Part shown: in pieces, positions 8,591 to 18,471 of the stretch
Layout of the letters: the number at the start of each line of letters is the position of its first letter
Position numbering within the stretch: the first letter of the stretch is position 1
Assembly (NCBI GenBank): GCA_028752135.1
Contig: CP082782.1
Span: 1 to 64,000 of the forward strand
DNA length: 64,000 nucleotides
Reading direction: 5' to 3'
From: Ehrlichia sp028752135
GTDB lineage: Bacteria; Pseudomonadota; Alphaproteobacteria; Rickettsiales; Anaplasmataceae
Position numbers and translations under genes: made by a program
The notes under the pieces: model-generated
Databases searched by the model: none
What the model was told of the DNA's origin: nothing
What the model saw: only the letters and a program-made list of their open reading frames with translations

Positions 8591-8962
8591 GCCCACAGAA
8601 CACCAGAAAGACTCTATACATTTGCAAAACTTGCAGAAACTAACGGATTCAAAGTCATTATCGCAGGAGCAGGAGGAGCAGCTCACTTACCAGGACTAGT
8701 AGCATCATTAACTTACATCCCAGTAATAGGAGTACCTATAAAGAGTATTAATTTAAATGGAATAGATAGCTTACTATCAATAGTACAAATGCCTAAAGGA
8801 GTTCCAGTAGGAACAATGTCTATAGGATCCTCAGGTGCATATAATGCGGCTATAATGGCAGCGTCAATTTTATCCTTATCCAACAATGAAATAAGAAAAA
8901 ATCTACACCTATGGAGAAATAACCTATCTGATTCAGTAAAGCTAACCCCAGATATGTCATGA
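8462..8962 (+). CDS. purE: N5-carboxyaminoimidazole ribonucleotide mutase (PurE class I)
   Basis: PurE moves the carboxyl group of N5-CAIR to give CAIR in purine synthesis. The 166-aa protein has GSQSD (15-19), SAHRTPER (43-50, catalytic His45) and the loop GAGGAAHLPG (69-78), and the standard length. A good ribosome site (AGAGGA) precedes the ATG by 5 bases. PurK, the usual partner, is not adjacent. Part of its 5' end is duplicated upstream as a dead copy. Confidence 0.96.
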   Translation: MSINQDIAEVAVIMGSQSDFVTMNNSISILKELNITYKAMIISAHRTPERLYTFAKLAETNGFKVIIAGAGGAAHLPGLVASLTYIPVIGVPIKSINLNGIDSLLSIVQMPKGVPVGTMSIGSSGAYNAAIMAASILSLSNNEIRKNLHLWRNNLSDSVKLTPDMS

Positions 8963-9282
8963 ATTACATACAAGCCCTAAGCAAGTTAATTTTTCCTTTT
9001 TTATAAAGAATAAAAGAATGATATACTTTATTAGAAATTTATATAAATATTTAAAAAAATAACTATTAATAAAATTACAAAAGTATTTTCTATGCATGAA
9101 TTTCCATATTACATAAAAACTTATATTACTAACAGAACTCTTTAAACTAAGAGATATGACAATTATATACAAAAATATATATCTAATTCCTTTTATCAGG
9201 AGCTATTAGTAATTGTTAATGATTGTCTATAAATGTTTCATATCACATAGAAGTTTAACATTTTTATTTACTAGATTAAGTC
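8963..9282. other. Non-coding gap between convergent genes
   Basis: 320 AT-rich bases between the purE end and the end of the 474-aa membrane protein. No clear terminator or gene. Confidence 0.55.
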
Positions 9283-10707
9283 CTAGCTGTCACTAGCAGG
9301 ACTCTTCTCATTAATATGTGAACTCACATCAGACACAACAAACCCTGAACCACCAGCAGCAGAAGTACTAGGAACACTCTGATTCGAATCAGCAGTAGCA
9401 CTAAAAAATACACTTTCAGCAGAGTGAACACTACTACAAGACAGTCCCTCATCTCGCAACATATCATTAAGCAATCCCATTGCGTCTTTTAATATACTTT
9501 CTGCTGTAACAACAGTACCTTCTTTCACCAAGCGTTCATAAGCCTCAGTATCATTATTTAGAAGCAATCTTCTAGCATCTTTACAACGGTCTATAAAGTC
9601 TCGAGAACGTTCCATAACTAAAAAACGTGATAATGATAAATCTAAGAAAAATACTAGATATAAGATATAAGTTAAATCTGCTAATTCTTTTTTGCTTTTA
9701 CTTGCATAATTCTTACGTACTTTTTTACCATTATAATCTGATATAAATTTATTTGTAACACTTTTGAAATTCTCAATACAATCAATACAGTTATTTTCAT
9801 TTATCTCTGAATTTAACTTTTGTAATTTCTTAGATAAATTATTTATATCACGTTTAAATTTATCCAGACTAAAGTCTTTATCTTGCACTTTTTCATCTAT
9901 TTCTTTGACAAGATCAGTCATTAGCTTCTTTATATTACTAATATTCACTTGTGCAGCACAATCAGTATGCATTTTCTGGAGAATCTGAATCTTAAGTTGT
10001 AAATCAATGTCACCATCTTTTAAAATTCCATCTATATCGTCTAAAAATTGATCTAAGCTTTTCCCAAATGCCTGATGATTAACTATTAATGTGCTCAACC
10101 TCATATTGAGTTCTGATATCTTATTTTCCAATTCATTAGTTTTACTTTCTATACTTTTAACATGAGTACTATGATCCGTGTAAAGTAATTGTAATTTTGT
10201 CCTTATTTCATTTGAAAATTTATCATAACTTAAGGATAACTTTTTAACATGACTTTCCAACTCAGAATAACGATCTAATAAGTGAGAAAGAGCATTATGT
10301 TGTACAGCAAAATCTTCCTTTAACTTTACAACAATAGCTTCAGTATAATCCGCAAACTTACAATACTCACTTACAAGCTTAGAATCTGCAGATCTAATTG
10401 CAGATTGATAAAACAACACTGCCAATAATACTGTAGACAAAATAAAAACAATAAGTGATATCGAAAACCAAAGAGGTGCTGCATTTTTTCCAAATAATTT
10501 CAGTTTTCCAGTTACTAAAGATGAAATTAAGGGATAATTAATAAATAATATAGCAAAAGAAGCAATATTAACTAAAGAAACAACATGAATACTAACTTTT
10601 AAAAAATTCTTATGTTCTTTTTTTAAATCTAATTTCTGTTTTTCACACAATTTGCCATAATCATCAAAAATAGCAGATAAATTATCAGATGTAGTAGAAT
10701 TTAACAT
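9283..10707 (-). CDS. Two-TM coiled-coil protein, unknown function
   Basis: I do not recognise this 474-aa protein. It has a charged N-terminus (1-37), two hydrophobic segments (about 38-62 and 80-101) separated by a short basic loop, a long helical region rich in Leu/Lys/Glu/Asp with heptad-like spacing (about 120-330), and a Ser/Ala-rich disordered C-terminus. This suggests an inner-membrane hairpin anchor with both ends in the cytoplasm. The next gene upstream on the strand, 501 aa, has the same architecture, so the two may be distant paralogs. Such proteins are common among Ehrlichia-specific genes; no function should be assigned. Confidence 0.75.
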   Translation of the reverse strand: MLNSTTSDNLSAIFDDYGKLCEKQKLDLKKEHKNFLKVSIHVVSLVNIASFAILFINYPLISSLVTGKLKLFGKNAAPLWFSISLIVFILSTVLLAVLFYQSAIRSADSKLVSEYCKFADYTEAIVVKLKEDFAVQHNALSHLLDRYSELESHVKKLSLSYDKFSNEIRTKLQLLYTDHSTHVKSIESKTNELENKISELNMRLSTLIVNHQAFGKSLDQFLDDIDGILKDGDIDLQLKIQILQKMHTDCAAQVNISNIKKLMTDLVKEIDEKVQDKDFSLDKFKRDINNLSKKLQKLNSEINENNCIDCIENFKSVTNKFISDYNGKKVRKNYASKSKKELADLTYILYLVFFLDLSLSRFLVMERSRDFIDRCKDARRLLLNNDTEAYERLVKEGTVVTAESILKDAMGLLNDMLRDEGLSCSSVHSAESVFFSATADSNQSVPSTSAAGGSGFVVSDVSSHINEKSPASDS

Positions 10708-11197
10708 ACACTTTAATTATTAAGAAAATTTTTTAGTATTACATATTTAGAAAAATATTAAAAAATTTACTAGCTATAAAAACTAATAAATTTCTTTAAG
10801 TATAGTACAAAATCAGTGCTTTTGCAAGGTTCACATATTCAAGTTTTACTGATAGCGTAAATATTTTTTGACACTATTTATTAACATTTTATTAATATAA
10901 TAATAAATGAGAATTTCAGTATACAAGGAAAAAGTTAAGCATTAAAATACTTAATAAAAAAACATATCAAATTTCAATGACCCCATATTAGAAAAGTAAT
11001 TTTCAAGCTTTATTATCATAGTATATTTTTACTGCATCAATAAAGAACCCATATTAACTTCTTTCCTTTGCAATACTTTCAAATATCAATTATCTTACTA
11101 ACACAACAACAAAGAACTAAAATGCTTATTAATATAAATATCAAGGGTAACATAACTTAAACATATTAAGAGAAGTTATTTTCAAATCACATCTTCT
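10708..11197. other. Non-coding gap between the two two-TM proteins
   Basis: 490 AT-rich bases. A TTGACA on the plus strand near 10868 has no downstream gene. Nothing else is recognisable. Confidence 0.55.
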
Positions 11198-12703
11198 TTA
11201 TCGCTCCAAAAAAGTGCTATAAGCACTTTCATCTTCCCTATTTTGCAATATTTTATCAATGTTACTTACTTCATCCATATAAGTAATAGACATCAATTTC
11301 AACATAAATACTTGTAATAGCATTAACTCCAACACTATACAGTTCAATTGAGCGTCATCCCTTTCAAGCTTTTTAGAAGAGTGTGCTTTTGATGCAGATT
11401 TATCTGTTTCACCATCGTTTTGAAGAACATGTCGACTAATTTTATCCAGTAGAAATTCAAAATTGCTACCTATACCTAATTTTTTAACAGCATCCTTTTT
11501 CTTTAACATAACCTCGACAATATGGAATGTGCTTTCAGCCTCATCACATACCTTTTTAAAAAAAACATTACTGCCAATTTTAGACTTTAACATATTTTTA
11601 ACATCACCAATTTTTTCAAATACAAATTCTTGTTTCACCATATCTTTTAGGCTACTGAGAATACCACAGTCTGGATATATTCTTCTTAATACAGGATGAA
11701 ACTTGGCAATAATAAATAGTGAAAAATCTATATACTCTACAATATTGTATAAAGTTGTCAATAGCCCACTTTTCCTATTTCCCTCACTTACCTTTTGCAA
11801 AACATCTTGCACTGCTACAAGCTGATTAAATAAATCTTGTCTTACTGTTTCCTCTTCTTCTTCAGTAGTAGAAGCCAAATGACTAGAACATTTTTGCGTG
11901 TTCCATCCACAAGATATCATATTTTTAACAACATCACCCATAAAATCCGAAACTAAAAGTAACCATTTTCTTTTCTCCTCAGCACTTTCAGTACTTTCTT
12001 TACGTAACAACCCAATTGCTCTTTCAATCCTATGCATAGATTCCACTTCCATCTTACCTGAAACACCAGGAATAAAACTAAAATCTTGCAATAAATCCAC
12101 TATTCTATCAGAAGTAGATTCCATTTCTTCTGCCAATACTTTGAATAATGTAATCTGCTGCGGATGACCTCTTCCTATATAAGCTCTTAAAACCTTATCA
12201 GCATCAGAGATACAAGAGAACTTACCTTTAATTGCATGCAATGTCTTCGGCATATTTTTTGCACAAGCAACTAAGAAATTTAGTGTACTAGACGCATTTT
12301 CTATGATTAATTTACAGTTAGTATTCATAACCTGAATCTCTGTTAAAAAAGAACATACCTGCATAAATCTTCTTACGTCTTGTTCAATTAATTTATTCAT
12401 GAAGTCATTTTCTTTAGATAACTTATAACACAAACATCCACACAGTATAGAAAATATAAATACCTTAACTCCTGAAACTGAAATAAGAATAAGAAAATGC
12501 CTATAAGGTATACTAGATTTTAAGAACATAGTAGCTACAAACATAGTTGTACATAATATCAAAATTGCCAGTACAACATGTTTAGAAAAATTCAAGATAA
12601 TAGATTTTTTTTCGTATGATGCTAATTTATTTAACAAGTGTGTGCAACTACTCGGAACAGGAGTTTGATCATCTAATAAAAACTGATCTCTATCACCTGT
12701 CAT
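11198..12703 (-). CDS. Two-TM helical protein, unknown function
   Basis: Not recognised. The 501-aa protein has a short N-terminal region, two membrane segments (about 42-62 and 70-94) and a long, mostly helical cytoplasmic part with many Met, Lys, Glu and Leu residues, for example VRQDLFNQLVAVQDVLQKVS. Near its end is a Lys/Ser/Asp-rich linker (about 430-450). Architecture and order parallel the 474-aa neighbour downstream, separated by 490 bases. The start is set by the ATG near 12701 and the lack of an earlier one. It is probably restricted to the genus or family. Confidence 0.75.
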   Translation of the reverse strand: MTGDRDQFLLDDQTPVPSSCTHLLNKLASYEKKSIILNFSKHVVLAILILCTTMFVATMFLKSSIPYRHFLILISVSGVKVFIFSILCGCLCYKLSKENDFMNKLIEQDVRRFMQVCSFLTEIQVMNTNCKLIIENASSTLNFLVACAKNMPKTLHAIKGKFSCISDADKVLRAYIGRGHPQQITLFKVLAEEMESTSDRIVDLLQDFSFIPGVSGKMEVESMHRIERAIGLLRKESTESAEEKRKWLLLVSDFMGDVVKNMISCGWNTQKCSSHLASTTEEEEETVRQDLFNQLVAVQDVLQKVSEGNRKSGLLTTLYNIVEYIDFSLFIIAKFHPVLRRIYPDCGILSSLKDMVKQEFVFEKIGDVKNMLKSKIGSNVFFKKVCDEAESTFHIVEVMLKKKDAVKKLGIGSNFEFLLDKISRHVLQNDGETDKSASKAHSSKKLERDDAQLNCIVLELMLLQVFMLKLMSITYMDEVSNIDKILQNREDESAYSTFLER

Positions 12704-12881
12704 ACAATTAAGATAAATCCTAAATATAATATTTTAATTCTTAAATATTATAACAAAAATATTAACATATGTAAAGATTTATACCCCCATAATAAAAATA
12801 AGATTGACTATATTACTTTTACAAATTAATCATTGTACCACTATCATAAGATTATTAAAATTACAAGAAAATACTTAATAT

Positions 12882-13610
12882 ATGCACAAATTTGTATTAT
12901 TAATTGTTGCAGCTGGTAATAGTAATAGACTAAAAGAAAGTTCAATCCCGAAACAGTATATCACATTAGGTGATTATCCAATATTATACCATACAATCAA
13001 TAACATGATCACACATTCTAAAATTAGTCATGTAAAAGTAGTAATTAAGCCAGAACATCAAGACTTGTACAATAGCTGTATACAAAGAATACAGAACTAT
13101 AAGCTTTTACCACCCACTTATGGAGGAGCAAGAAGGCAAGATTCGGTACGATTGGGGTTGGAAAGCATAAAAGAAATAAACCCAAATTTTATCATAATAC
13201 ACGATGCATGTCGTCCTTTTATAAATCTTAAAATGTTAGACAAAATGGAAACAATATTAAACCATTATGCTGGAGTAATACCGGTATTGCCAATAACCGA
13301 TACTATTCATATGATACATCAGAATAACACTATCATTAAAAATATAGACAGAAACATAATAAAATTAGTACAGACTCCACAAGCATACAAATATAACGAC
13401 ATATTATTATATCACAGAACTGCATACAACACTGAGCCAAACAAGGAATTCTCCGATGAATCATCTCTTATGATAAACTACAACATTCCAATAATGACAG
13501 TTGAAGGAGATTATAATAACTTCAAAATCACTACCATAGAAGATCTATTTCGAGCCATTTCATATATAAAAAACAAAAACCAAACAATATTAAAAAATTC
13601 CGAACTTTAA
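12882..13610 (+). CDS. ispD: 2-C-methyl-D-erythritol 4-phosphate cytidylyltransferase
   Basis: IspD couples MEP to CTP, the third step of the MEP isoprenoid pathway. The 242-aa protein shows the nucleotidyltransferase start VAAGNSNRL with PKQ (23-25), GGARRQDSV (81-89), HDACRPF (107-113; HDAARPF in most homologues) and VQTPQAY. Unlike many alphaproteobacteria, it is not fused to IspF, which lies 370 bases downstream on the same strand as a separate gene. Confidence 0.94.
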   Translation: MHKFVLLIVAAGNSNRLKESSIPKQYITLGDYPILYHTINNMITHSKISHVKVVIKPEHQDLYNSCIQRIQNYKLLPPTYGGARRQDSVRLGLESIKEINPNFIIIHDACRPFINLKMLDKMETILNHYAGVIPVLPITDTIHMIHQNNTIIKNIDRNIIKLVQTPQAYKYNDILLYHRTAYNTEPNKEFSDESSLMINYNIPIMTVEGDYNNFKITTIEDLFRAISYIKNKNQTILKNSEL

Positions 13611-13981
13611 ATAAAATACTACAACTAGATAGTAATTATACAATAAATATCAGTTAAAATAAAATTTCCATAAATAATACATAATCTAAATAAATTATTA
13701 TAAACAAAGTTAACAATATTTATATTGGAATCACAATAAATAGAGATTTATCTTTACAATATAGACTCACAAGATTTCTATAAATACATATTATGGTTAA
13801 AATAAATTGCTACATACAAAACCAAAAAATACGATAATTATATATTTAGTGCTCAGACTAGAATTTTTGATAATACACAGATTTACAGATATAAATAACT
13901 ATTCTATAAGTTTAATATTAAGTTGACAGAACAGTAGAATATAGTAATTACCTTTTAATATCATCCTAGACAGAATTTTTT
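13611..13981. other. Non-coding gap between ispD and ispF
   Basis: 371 AT-rich bases; no gene or signal recognised. Confidence 0.55.
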
Positions 13982-14503
13982 ATGGACAAACACATAAACA
14001 AACCAATATTCAGAATTGGGATAGGATATGATGTACATAAATTTGACAATAGAGACAATAACAATAGTGAATCATTCATTATAATATGTGGTATAAAAAT
14101 CAACTATCATAAAAAAGTCATTGCCCACTCAGATGGAGATGTAGGACTACATGCTTTAACTGACGCAATATTAGGAGCTGCTGGATGTGGAAGTATAGGT
14201 CAACATTTTCCTAATATAGATAAAATATGGAAAAATGTAGAATCCGGTTACTTTTTAATAGAAGCACAAAAAAAAGCACAAGAAAAGGGATACCTGATTT
14301 CAAATGCTGATATAACTATTATATGTGAACAACCAAAAATTATGCCTTATGCACTAGAAATGCGGGAGTATATTGCTCAACTTATAAATGTAGATTCTTC
14401 ATGCATCAACATAAAAGCAACCACCACAGAAAAGCTAGGGTTTCTTGGTAGAGGAGAAGGGATTGCCGCACAAGCAGTAGTTTTATGTCATCTAGAGAAT
14501 TAA
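13982..14503 (+). CDS. ispF: 2-C-methyl-D-erythritol 2,4-cyclodiphosphate synthase
   Basis: IspF forms the cyclodiphosphate in the MEP pathway as a trimer with one zinc per active site. The 173-aa protein has GIGYDVHKF with metal ligands D17 and H19, the AHSDGDVGLHALTDAILGA region, and the C-terminal TTTEKLGFLGRGEGI motif. It is slightly longer than the usual ~160 aa because of an N-terminal extension and a small loop (RDNNNSES). Stand-alone gene. Confidence 0.95.
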   Translation: MDKHINKPIFRIGIGYDVHKFDNRDNNNSESFIIICGIKINYHKKVIAHSDGDVGLHALTDAILGAAGCGSIGQHFPNIDKIWKNVESGYFLIEAQKKAQEKGYLISNADITIICEQPKIMPYALEMREYIAQLINVDSSCINIKATTTEKLGFLGRGEGIAAQAVVLCHLEN

Positions 14504-15033
14504 TATACATTAACATAATCAATCCACTCTATGCGATCAATTCACACACACATTATAATACTGAAAAATCTTACTGCAAAATCCAATCAGGATATCTATT
14601 ACATAATAAACTTAAAAATATAAGATTTTCACATATGTATACTATAAGAATTATAATCCATACTAATTAAGTAATATAGAACATGCACAACATAATAAGT
14701 TCACTCGAATAATAAAAACAAAAAGTATAATTATCATTCCATTCTAAGATTCTTTGGCTATGTATTATATAAAAAACTCCAATTGCCATATGCAAAACTA
14801 CTCTTCACTCTGCAAATATCCAATAATGAGAAACTATTAGAACAACTTTTTTATATAGAACTTTCAATCTCGACTGATCTACAACTTATTACAAAATCTT
14901 ATACTATATGCTACACAAGAACATCTCAATGTTACAAGTAACGATCAACAAATAACTTATATGATATAATTTATAAGTACCATGAACAGATAATTAATGG
15001 TACAATCACAATTTATGATGATTAATTACTAAT
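14504..15033. other. Non-coding gap upstream of ychF
   Basis: 530 bases without a convincing gene. Near the 3' end is a TATAAT (14965-14970) followed by an inverted repeat GTACCAT (14977-14983) and ATGGTAC (14997-15003), just before ychF. A matching -35 box is not obvious. Confidence 0.45.
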
Positions 15034-16122
15034 ATGGGATTAAATTGCGGTATTGTTGGACTACCTAACGTAGGGAAATCAACTTTATTCAATGCATTAA
15101 CACAAACTATGGTAGCAGAAGTTGCAAATTATCCATTCTGTACAATAGAACCAAATATAGGCAAAGCTATAGTACAAGATAATAGACTTAAAATTTTAGC
15201 CAAAATGGCATCATCTAAAAAAATTATATATAATCAAGTTGAATGTGTTGATATTGCTGGATTAGTCAGTGGTGCAAGTCAAGGTGAAGGATTAGGAAAT
15301 AAATTTCTAAGTCATATAAGAGAAGTAGATGCTATTATTCATGTATTAAGATGCTTTAGTGATCAAAACATCAGTCATGTTAATCAGTCTGTAGATCCAA
15401 TAAGTGATGCAGAGATTGTAGAAATGGAGTTAATCTTAGCTGACATAGAAAGTTTAAAACGCAGATTGCCTGCACTAGAAAAAGCAGTTAAAGCTAACAA
15501 AGAACCAAAGAAAAAATTGGATAATATACTGGAAGTATTAAGCATACTAGAAGCTGGAAATTTAGCAAAAGGTGCATATCACCTTGGCGATGAGCTTAAG
15601 CAATTACAACTCATTACAACAAAACCTATGATGTATGTATGCAATGTAGAAGAATCAAACGTTATTAGTGGAAATGCCATGTCAGAAAAAGTAAGAATAA
15701 TGGCAGAACAAAAACAGAATAAATTTTGTTATATATCAGCTAAATTAGAAGCAGACTTATCAAGTTTAGAAACAGAAGAAGAAAAACAAATCTTTTTAGC
15801 CGAATTTAATCTAAAAGAATCAGGAACAACATCTGTAGTCAAAACAATGTATGATCTACTAGACATGATTACTTTTTTTACCTTAGGACCACAAGAAGCA
15901 CGTGCTTGGCCAATAAAAAGGTTATCAACTGCCAGTACTGCAGCTGGCGTAATACATACTGACTTTGAAAAAGGTTTTGTAAAGGCAGAATTAATTAGCT
16001 ACGATGATTATATAAAATATAATGGAGAAGCAAAGTGCAAAGAAGCAGGTAAAGTAAGATTTGAAGGTAGAGACTATATAGTACAAGATGGAGACATAAT
16101 ACACTTTAGACATAACAAATAA
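15034..16122 (+). CDS. ychF: Ribosome-binding ATPase YchF (Obg-like)
   Basis: YchF is a universally conserved P-loop ATPase of the Obg group linked to translation and redox stress. The 362-aa protein has the P-loop GLPNVGKST (9-17), the switch region DIAGLVSGASQGEGLGNKFL and a coiled-coil insert. CNVEES replaces the usual NKxD, which explains ATP preference in this family. The C-terminal TGS domain ends with VQDGDIIHF. Full length with no anomalies. Confidence 0.96.
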   Translation: MGLNCGIVGLPNVGKSTLFNALTQTMVAEVANYPFCTIEPNIGKAIVQDNRLKILAKMASSKKIIYNQVECVDIAGLVSGASQGEGLGNKFLSHIREVDAIIHVLRCFSDQNISHVNQSVDPISDAEIVEMELILADIESLKRRLPALEKAVKANKEPKKKLDNILEVLSILEAGNLAKGAYHLGDELKQLQLITTKPMMYVCNVEESNVISGNAMSEKVRIMAEQKQNKFCYISAKLEADLSSLETEEEKQIFLAEFNLKESGTTSVVKTMYDLLDMITFFTLGPQEARAWPIKRLSTASTAAGVIHTDFEKGFVKAELISYDDYIKYNGEAKCKEAGKVRFEGRDYIVQDGDIIHFRHNK

Positions 16123-16855
16123 CTTATTTTCTTTTAAAGGTTACAGTAATATAAAAGTATCTATTTCCATTACATTCCTATAATTTAAAGTACCTTTAAT
16201 ACAGAAAATATTATTCAAATCTTATAACTTACAACCATTATTATTCATATACTCATCAAGATTTATATAAATTTACTTGATCATAATAAAAAGCTCTACT
16301 ACGTAGTATCTAATAGATTAAATAATTAAAATTAATTATTCCTCACAAATCATAATTTAACTATACTTTCTAATTAAAACTATCATCATTAGTACCCTAC
16401 CACCAAAACAAACATTCTCATTATAACATCTTTTTTTTAGCATCAGATAAAATCCTTATCATATAGATTTAACAAATCAACTATTTACTTAAAGTACTAT
16501 TTTCTAACACCCTACTATAAAAATCTTACAATTATTTAACAATAAAATCCTAAAATTTTTAGTCCTCAGTACACTTAACCCTTACTATTCAAATATTTAT
16601 TAGGCAACTTAACTTATTAAACTATCAAAAATCAAGAGGTCATATGTTTAATAAACCAGAGTTTTGAGATTTTTCCCCCTATTACATTTATTATTAATAA
16701 TTCTATAAGCAGAGTGAAATACTAACAGAATATATAAATACCAATGTAAATAGTCTTATTGTCAATTAGAAGCATTAAACTAACTACATTCATATAAAAA
16801 AAATGACCATAGATAATATTTTCTGCTTCTCAATTAAGAATAACTGTTTACCCTA
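16123..16855. other. Non-coding gap between convergent ychF and tldD
   Basis: 733 AT-rich bases. Some C-rich patches (around 16390-16420) could be old coding remnants, but no frame is convincing. Confidence 0.5.
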
Positions 16856-18301
16856 TTAGACTTCCGTCCCCCCAACAACAATATTATCTATTTTAAGAGT
16901 GGGTTGTCCTACTCCAACAGGTATTTCTTGTCCATTTTTAGAACAAGTTCCAATTCCTGAATCAAGTGCCAAATCATTTCCAATCATCGAGACCTTTGTT
17001 AAAACATCAGGCCCATTACCTATAATAGTAGCACCTTTAATAGGAGATGTTACTTTCCCATTTTCTATTAGATATCCCTCTGAAGCTGAAAAGACAAATT
17101 TACCAGACGTTATATCCACTTGTCCTCCAGAAAAATTTACTGCATAAATTCCCTTCTTAACACTTGATATTATTTCTTCTGGACTATAATTTCCTGGTAA
17201 CATATATGTGTTTGTCATGCGTGGCATCACTACATCTCGATAACTTTGTCTACGACCATTTCCAGTAGAACAAGTATTCATAAGATTAGCATTCATCTTA
17301 TCTTGCATATAATTAACTAAGATACCATCTTGAATTAAAACATTGTAACTTGAAGGCATTCCTTCATCATCTATATTAATAGAACCTCTGCGCCCTAACA
17401 TAGTACCATCATCAACAACAGTTACACCATTTGCTGCTATTTTTTTACCTATAGAATTCGAAAAAGCAGACACTTTTTTCCGATTAAAATCTCCTTCTAA
17501 TCCATGTCCTACAGCTTCATGTAACAACACACCTGGCCATCCAGGCCCTAACACAACAGTCATTTCTCCAGCAGGAGCAGGCACTGATTCTAAGTTAATC
17601 AACGCCTGACGTAATGCTTCATCAGCAATTGGTTGCCATTTACCATCACCTATAAACTCTTCATAAGAAGATCTACCTCCATGACCAGAAGTACCAATTT
17701 CTTTTCTACCACTTTTTTCCAAAATAACACAAACATTAAATCTCACAAGAGGTCTAACATCATGAACTTTACTTCCATCAGGCAAAATAATCTGAACTAC
17801 TTTCCATTGTGCACTAAGAGCAGTTTTGACTTGCTTAACATATGAACTTTTATTACGTAAATAAGTATCAACTTCTTGCAAAAGCTTTACCTTAGAATCA
17901 AACGTCATATTCTGTAAGGGATTAATATCTGGATACAAAAGAGATTGCGACTCTTTTAAATGTACAATTCCACCATTACCACTATTATTAATAGACTTAA
18001 CCAAAGATGCAGCACTAATTATTTCGCGCTCAGTAATCTCAGAAGAACAAACAAAAGCTGTTAATTCTTTACAAAAAGATCTCAAGCCAAAACCTTGTGA
18101 AGAATTGAAATCTGCATATTTAAGAATCCCATCCTCAAAACCAAGAGCTTCTGAAATACATATTTCTAAAAATAATTCTCCACCATCCGCCACATATAAA
18201 CAATCACTAACAATATTACTTAAACGACTATCATCAATTTGATTACGAGTAAAAAACATTTGATTTACATTAGATGGATCCATAACCATAAAATTTAACA
18301 T
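16856..18301 (-). CDS. tldD: Metallopeptidase TldD
   Basis: TldD pairs with TldE (PmbA) to form a zinc peptidase that degrades unfolded peptides and matures some microcins. The 481-aa protein has the zinc motif HEAVGH (261-266) within LLHEAVGHGLEGDFNRKK and the C-terminal GIGTCSKNGQEIPVGVGQPTL region typical of TldD. The partner is not in the window. The start codon at 18301 directly abuts the -35 box of the divergent tRNA-Leu promoter, so the two may influence each other. Confidence 0.95.
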   Translation of the reverse strand: MLNFMVMDPSNVNQMFFTRNQIDDSRLSNIVSDCLYVADGGELFLEICISEALGFEDGILKYADFNSSQGFGLRSFCKELTAFVCSSEITEREIISAASLVKSINNSGNGGIVHLKESQSLLYPDINPLQNMTFDSKVKLLQEVDTYLRNKSSYVKQVKTALSAQWKVVQIILPDGSKVHDVRPLVRFNVCVILEKSGRKEIGTSGHGGRSSYEEFIGDGKWQPIADEALRQALINLESVPAPAGEMTVVLGPGWPGVLLHEAVGHGLEGDFNRKKVSAFSNSIGKKIAANGVTVVDDGTMLGRRGSINIDDEGMPSSYNVLIQDGILVNYMQDKMNANLMNTCSTGNGRRQSYRDVVMPRMTNTYMLPGNYSPEEIISSVKKGIYAVNFSGGQVDITSGKFVFSASEGYLIENGKVTSPIKGATIIGNGPDVLTKVSMIGNDLALDSGIGTCSKNGQEIPVGVGQPTLKIDNIVVGGTEV

Positions 18302-18330
18302 TTGATAAAATTTTCATGGTATAGTATAAT
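18302..18330 (+). promoter_or_regulatory. Predicted promoter of tRNA-Leu
   Basis: TTGATA (18302-18307), a 17-base spacer and a perfect TATAAT (18325-18330), ending 23 bases before the mature tRNA. This is the best sigma-70-type promoter I found in the window. Confidence 0.75.
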
Positions 18331-18353
18331 CCTTAATAAATCAACTACTATAT

Positions 18354-18439
18354 GCCCGAATGGCGGAATGGTAGACGCGCTAGTTTCAGGTACTAGTAAT
18401 TTTTTGTAAATTATGGAAGTTCAAATCTTCTTTCGGGCA
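18354..18439 (+). tRNA. tRNA-Leu (CAG anticodon)
   Basis: An 86-nt class II tRNA. The acceptor GCCCGAA pairs with TTCGGGC, followed by discriminator A. The anticodon arm is CTAGT-TTCAGGT-ACTAG (anticodon CAG), with an AT-rich variable arm. CCA is not encoded. Confidence 0.95.
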
Positions 18440-18471
18440 CTTAATTTTTAGCAACTCAATACTTATATTAT

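Noticed and set aside
8957..9172. 71-codon minus-strand frame after purE
   Set aside because: Phe/Ile/Lys/Tyr-rich chance frame in poly-A/T DNA; hydrophobic by composition only.
10866..10900. TTGACA promoter-like box on the plus strand
   Set aside because: No plus-strand gene for 2 kb downstream and no good -10 at correct spacing.
14485..14670. 61-codon frame overlapping the ispF end
   Set aside because: Starts inside ispF and runs into AT-rich spacer; Ile/Tyr/Asn/His-rich with no protein-like pattern.
16380..16430. C-rich patch as a decayed minus-strand gene
   Set aside because: Only about 10 codons look protein-like before stops in all frames.
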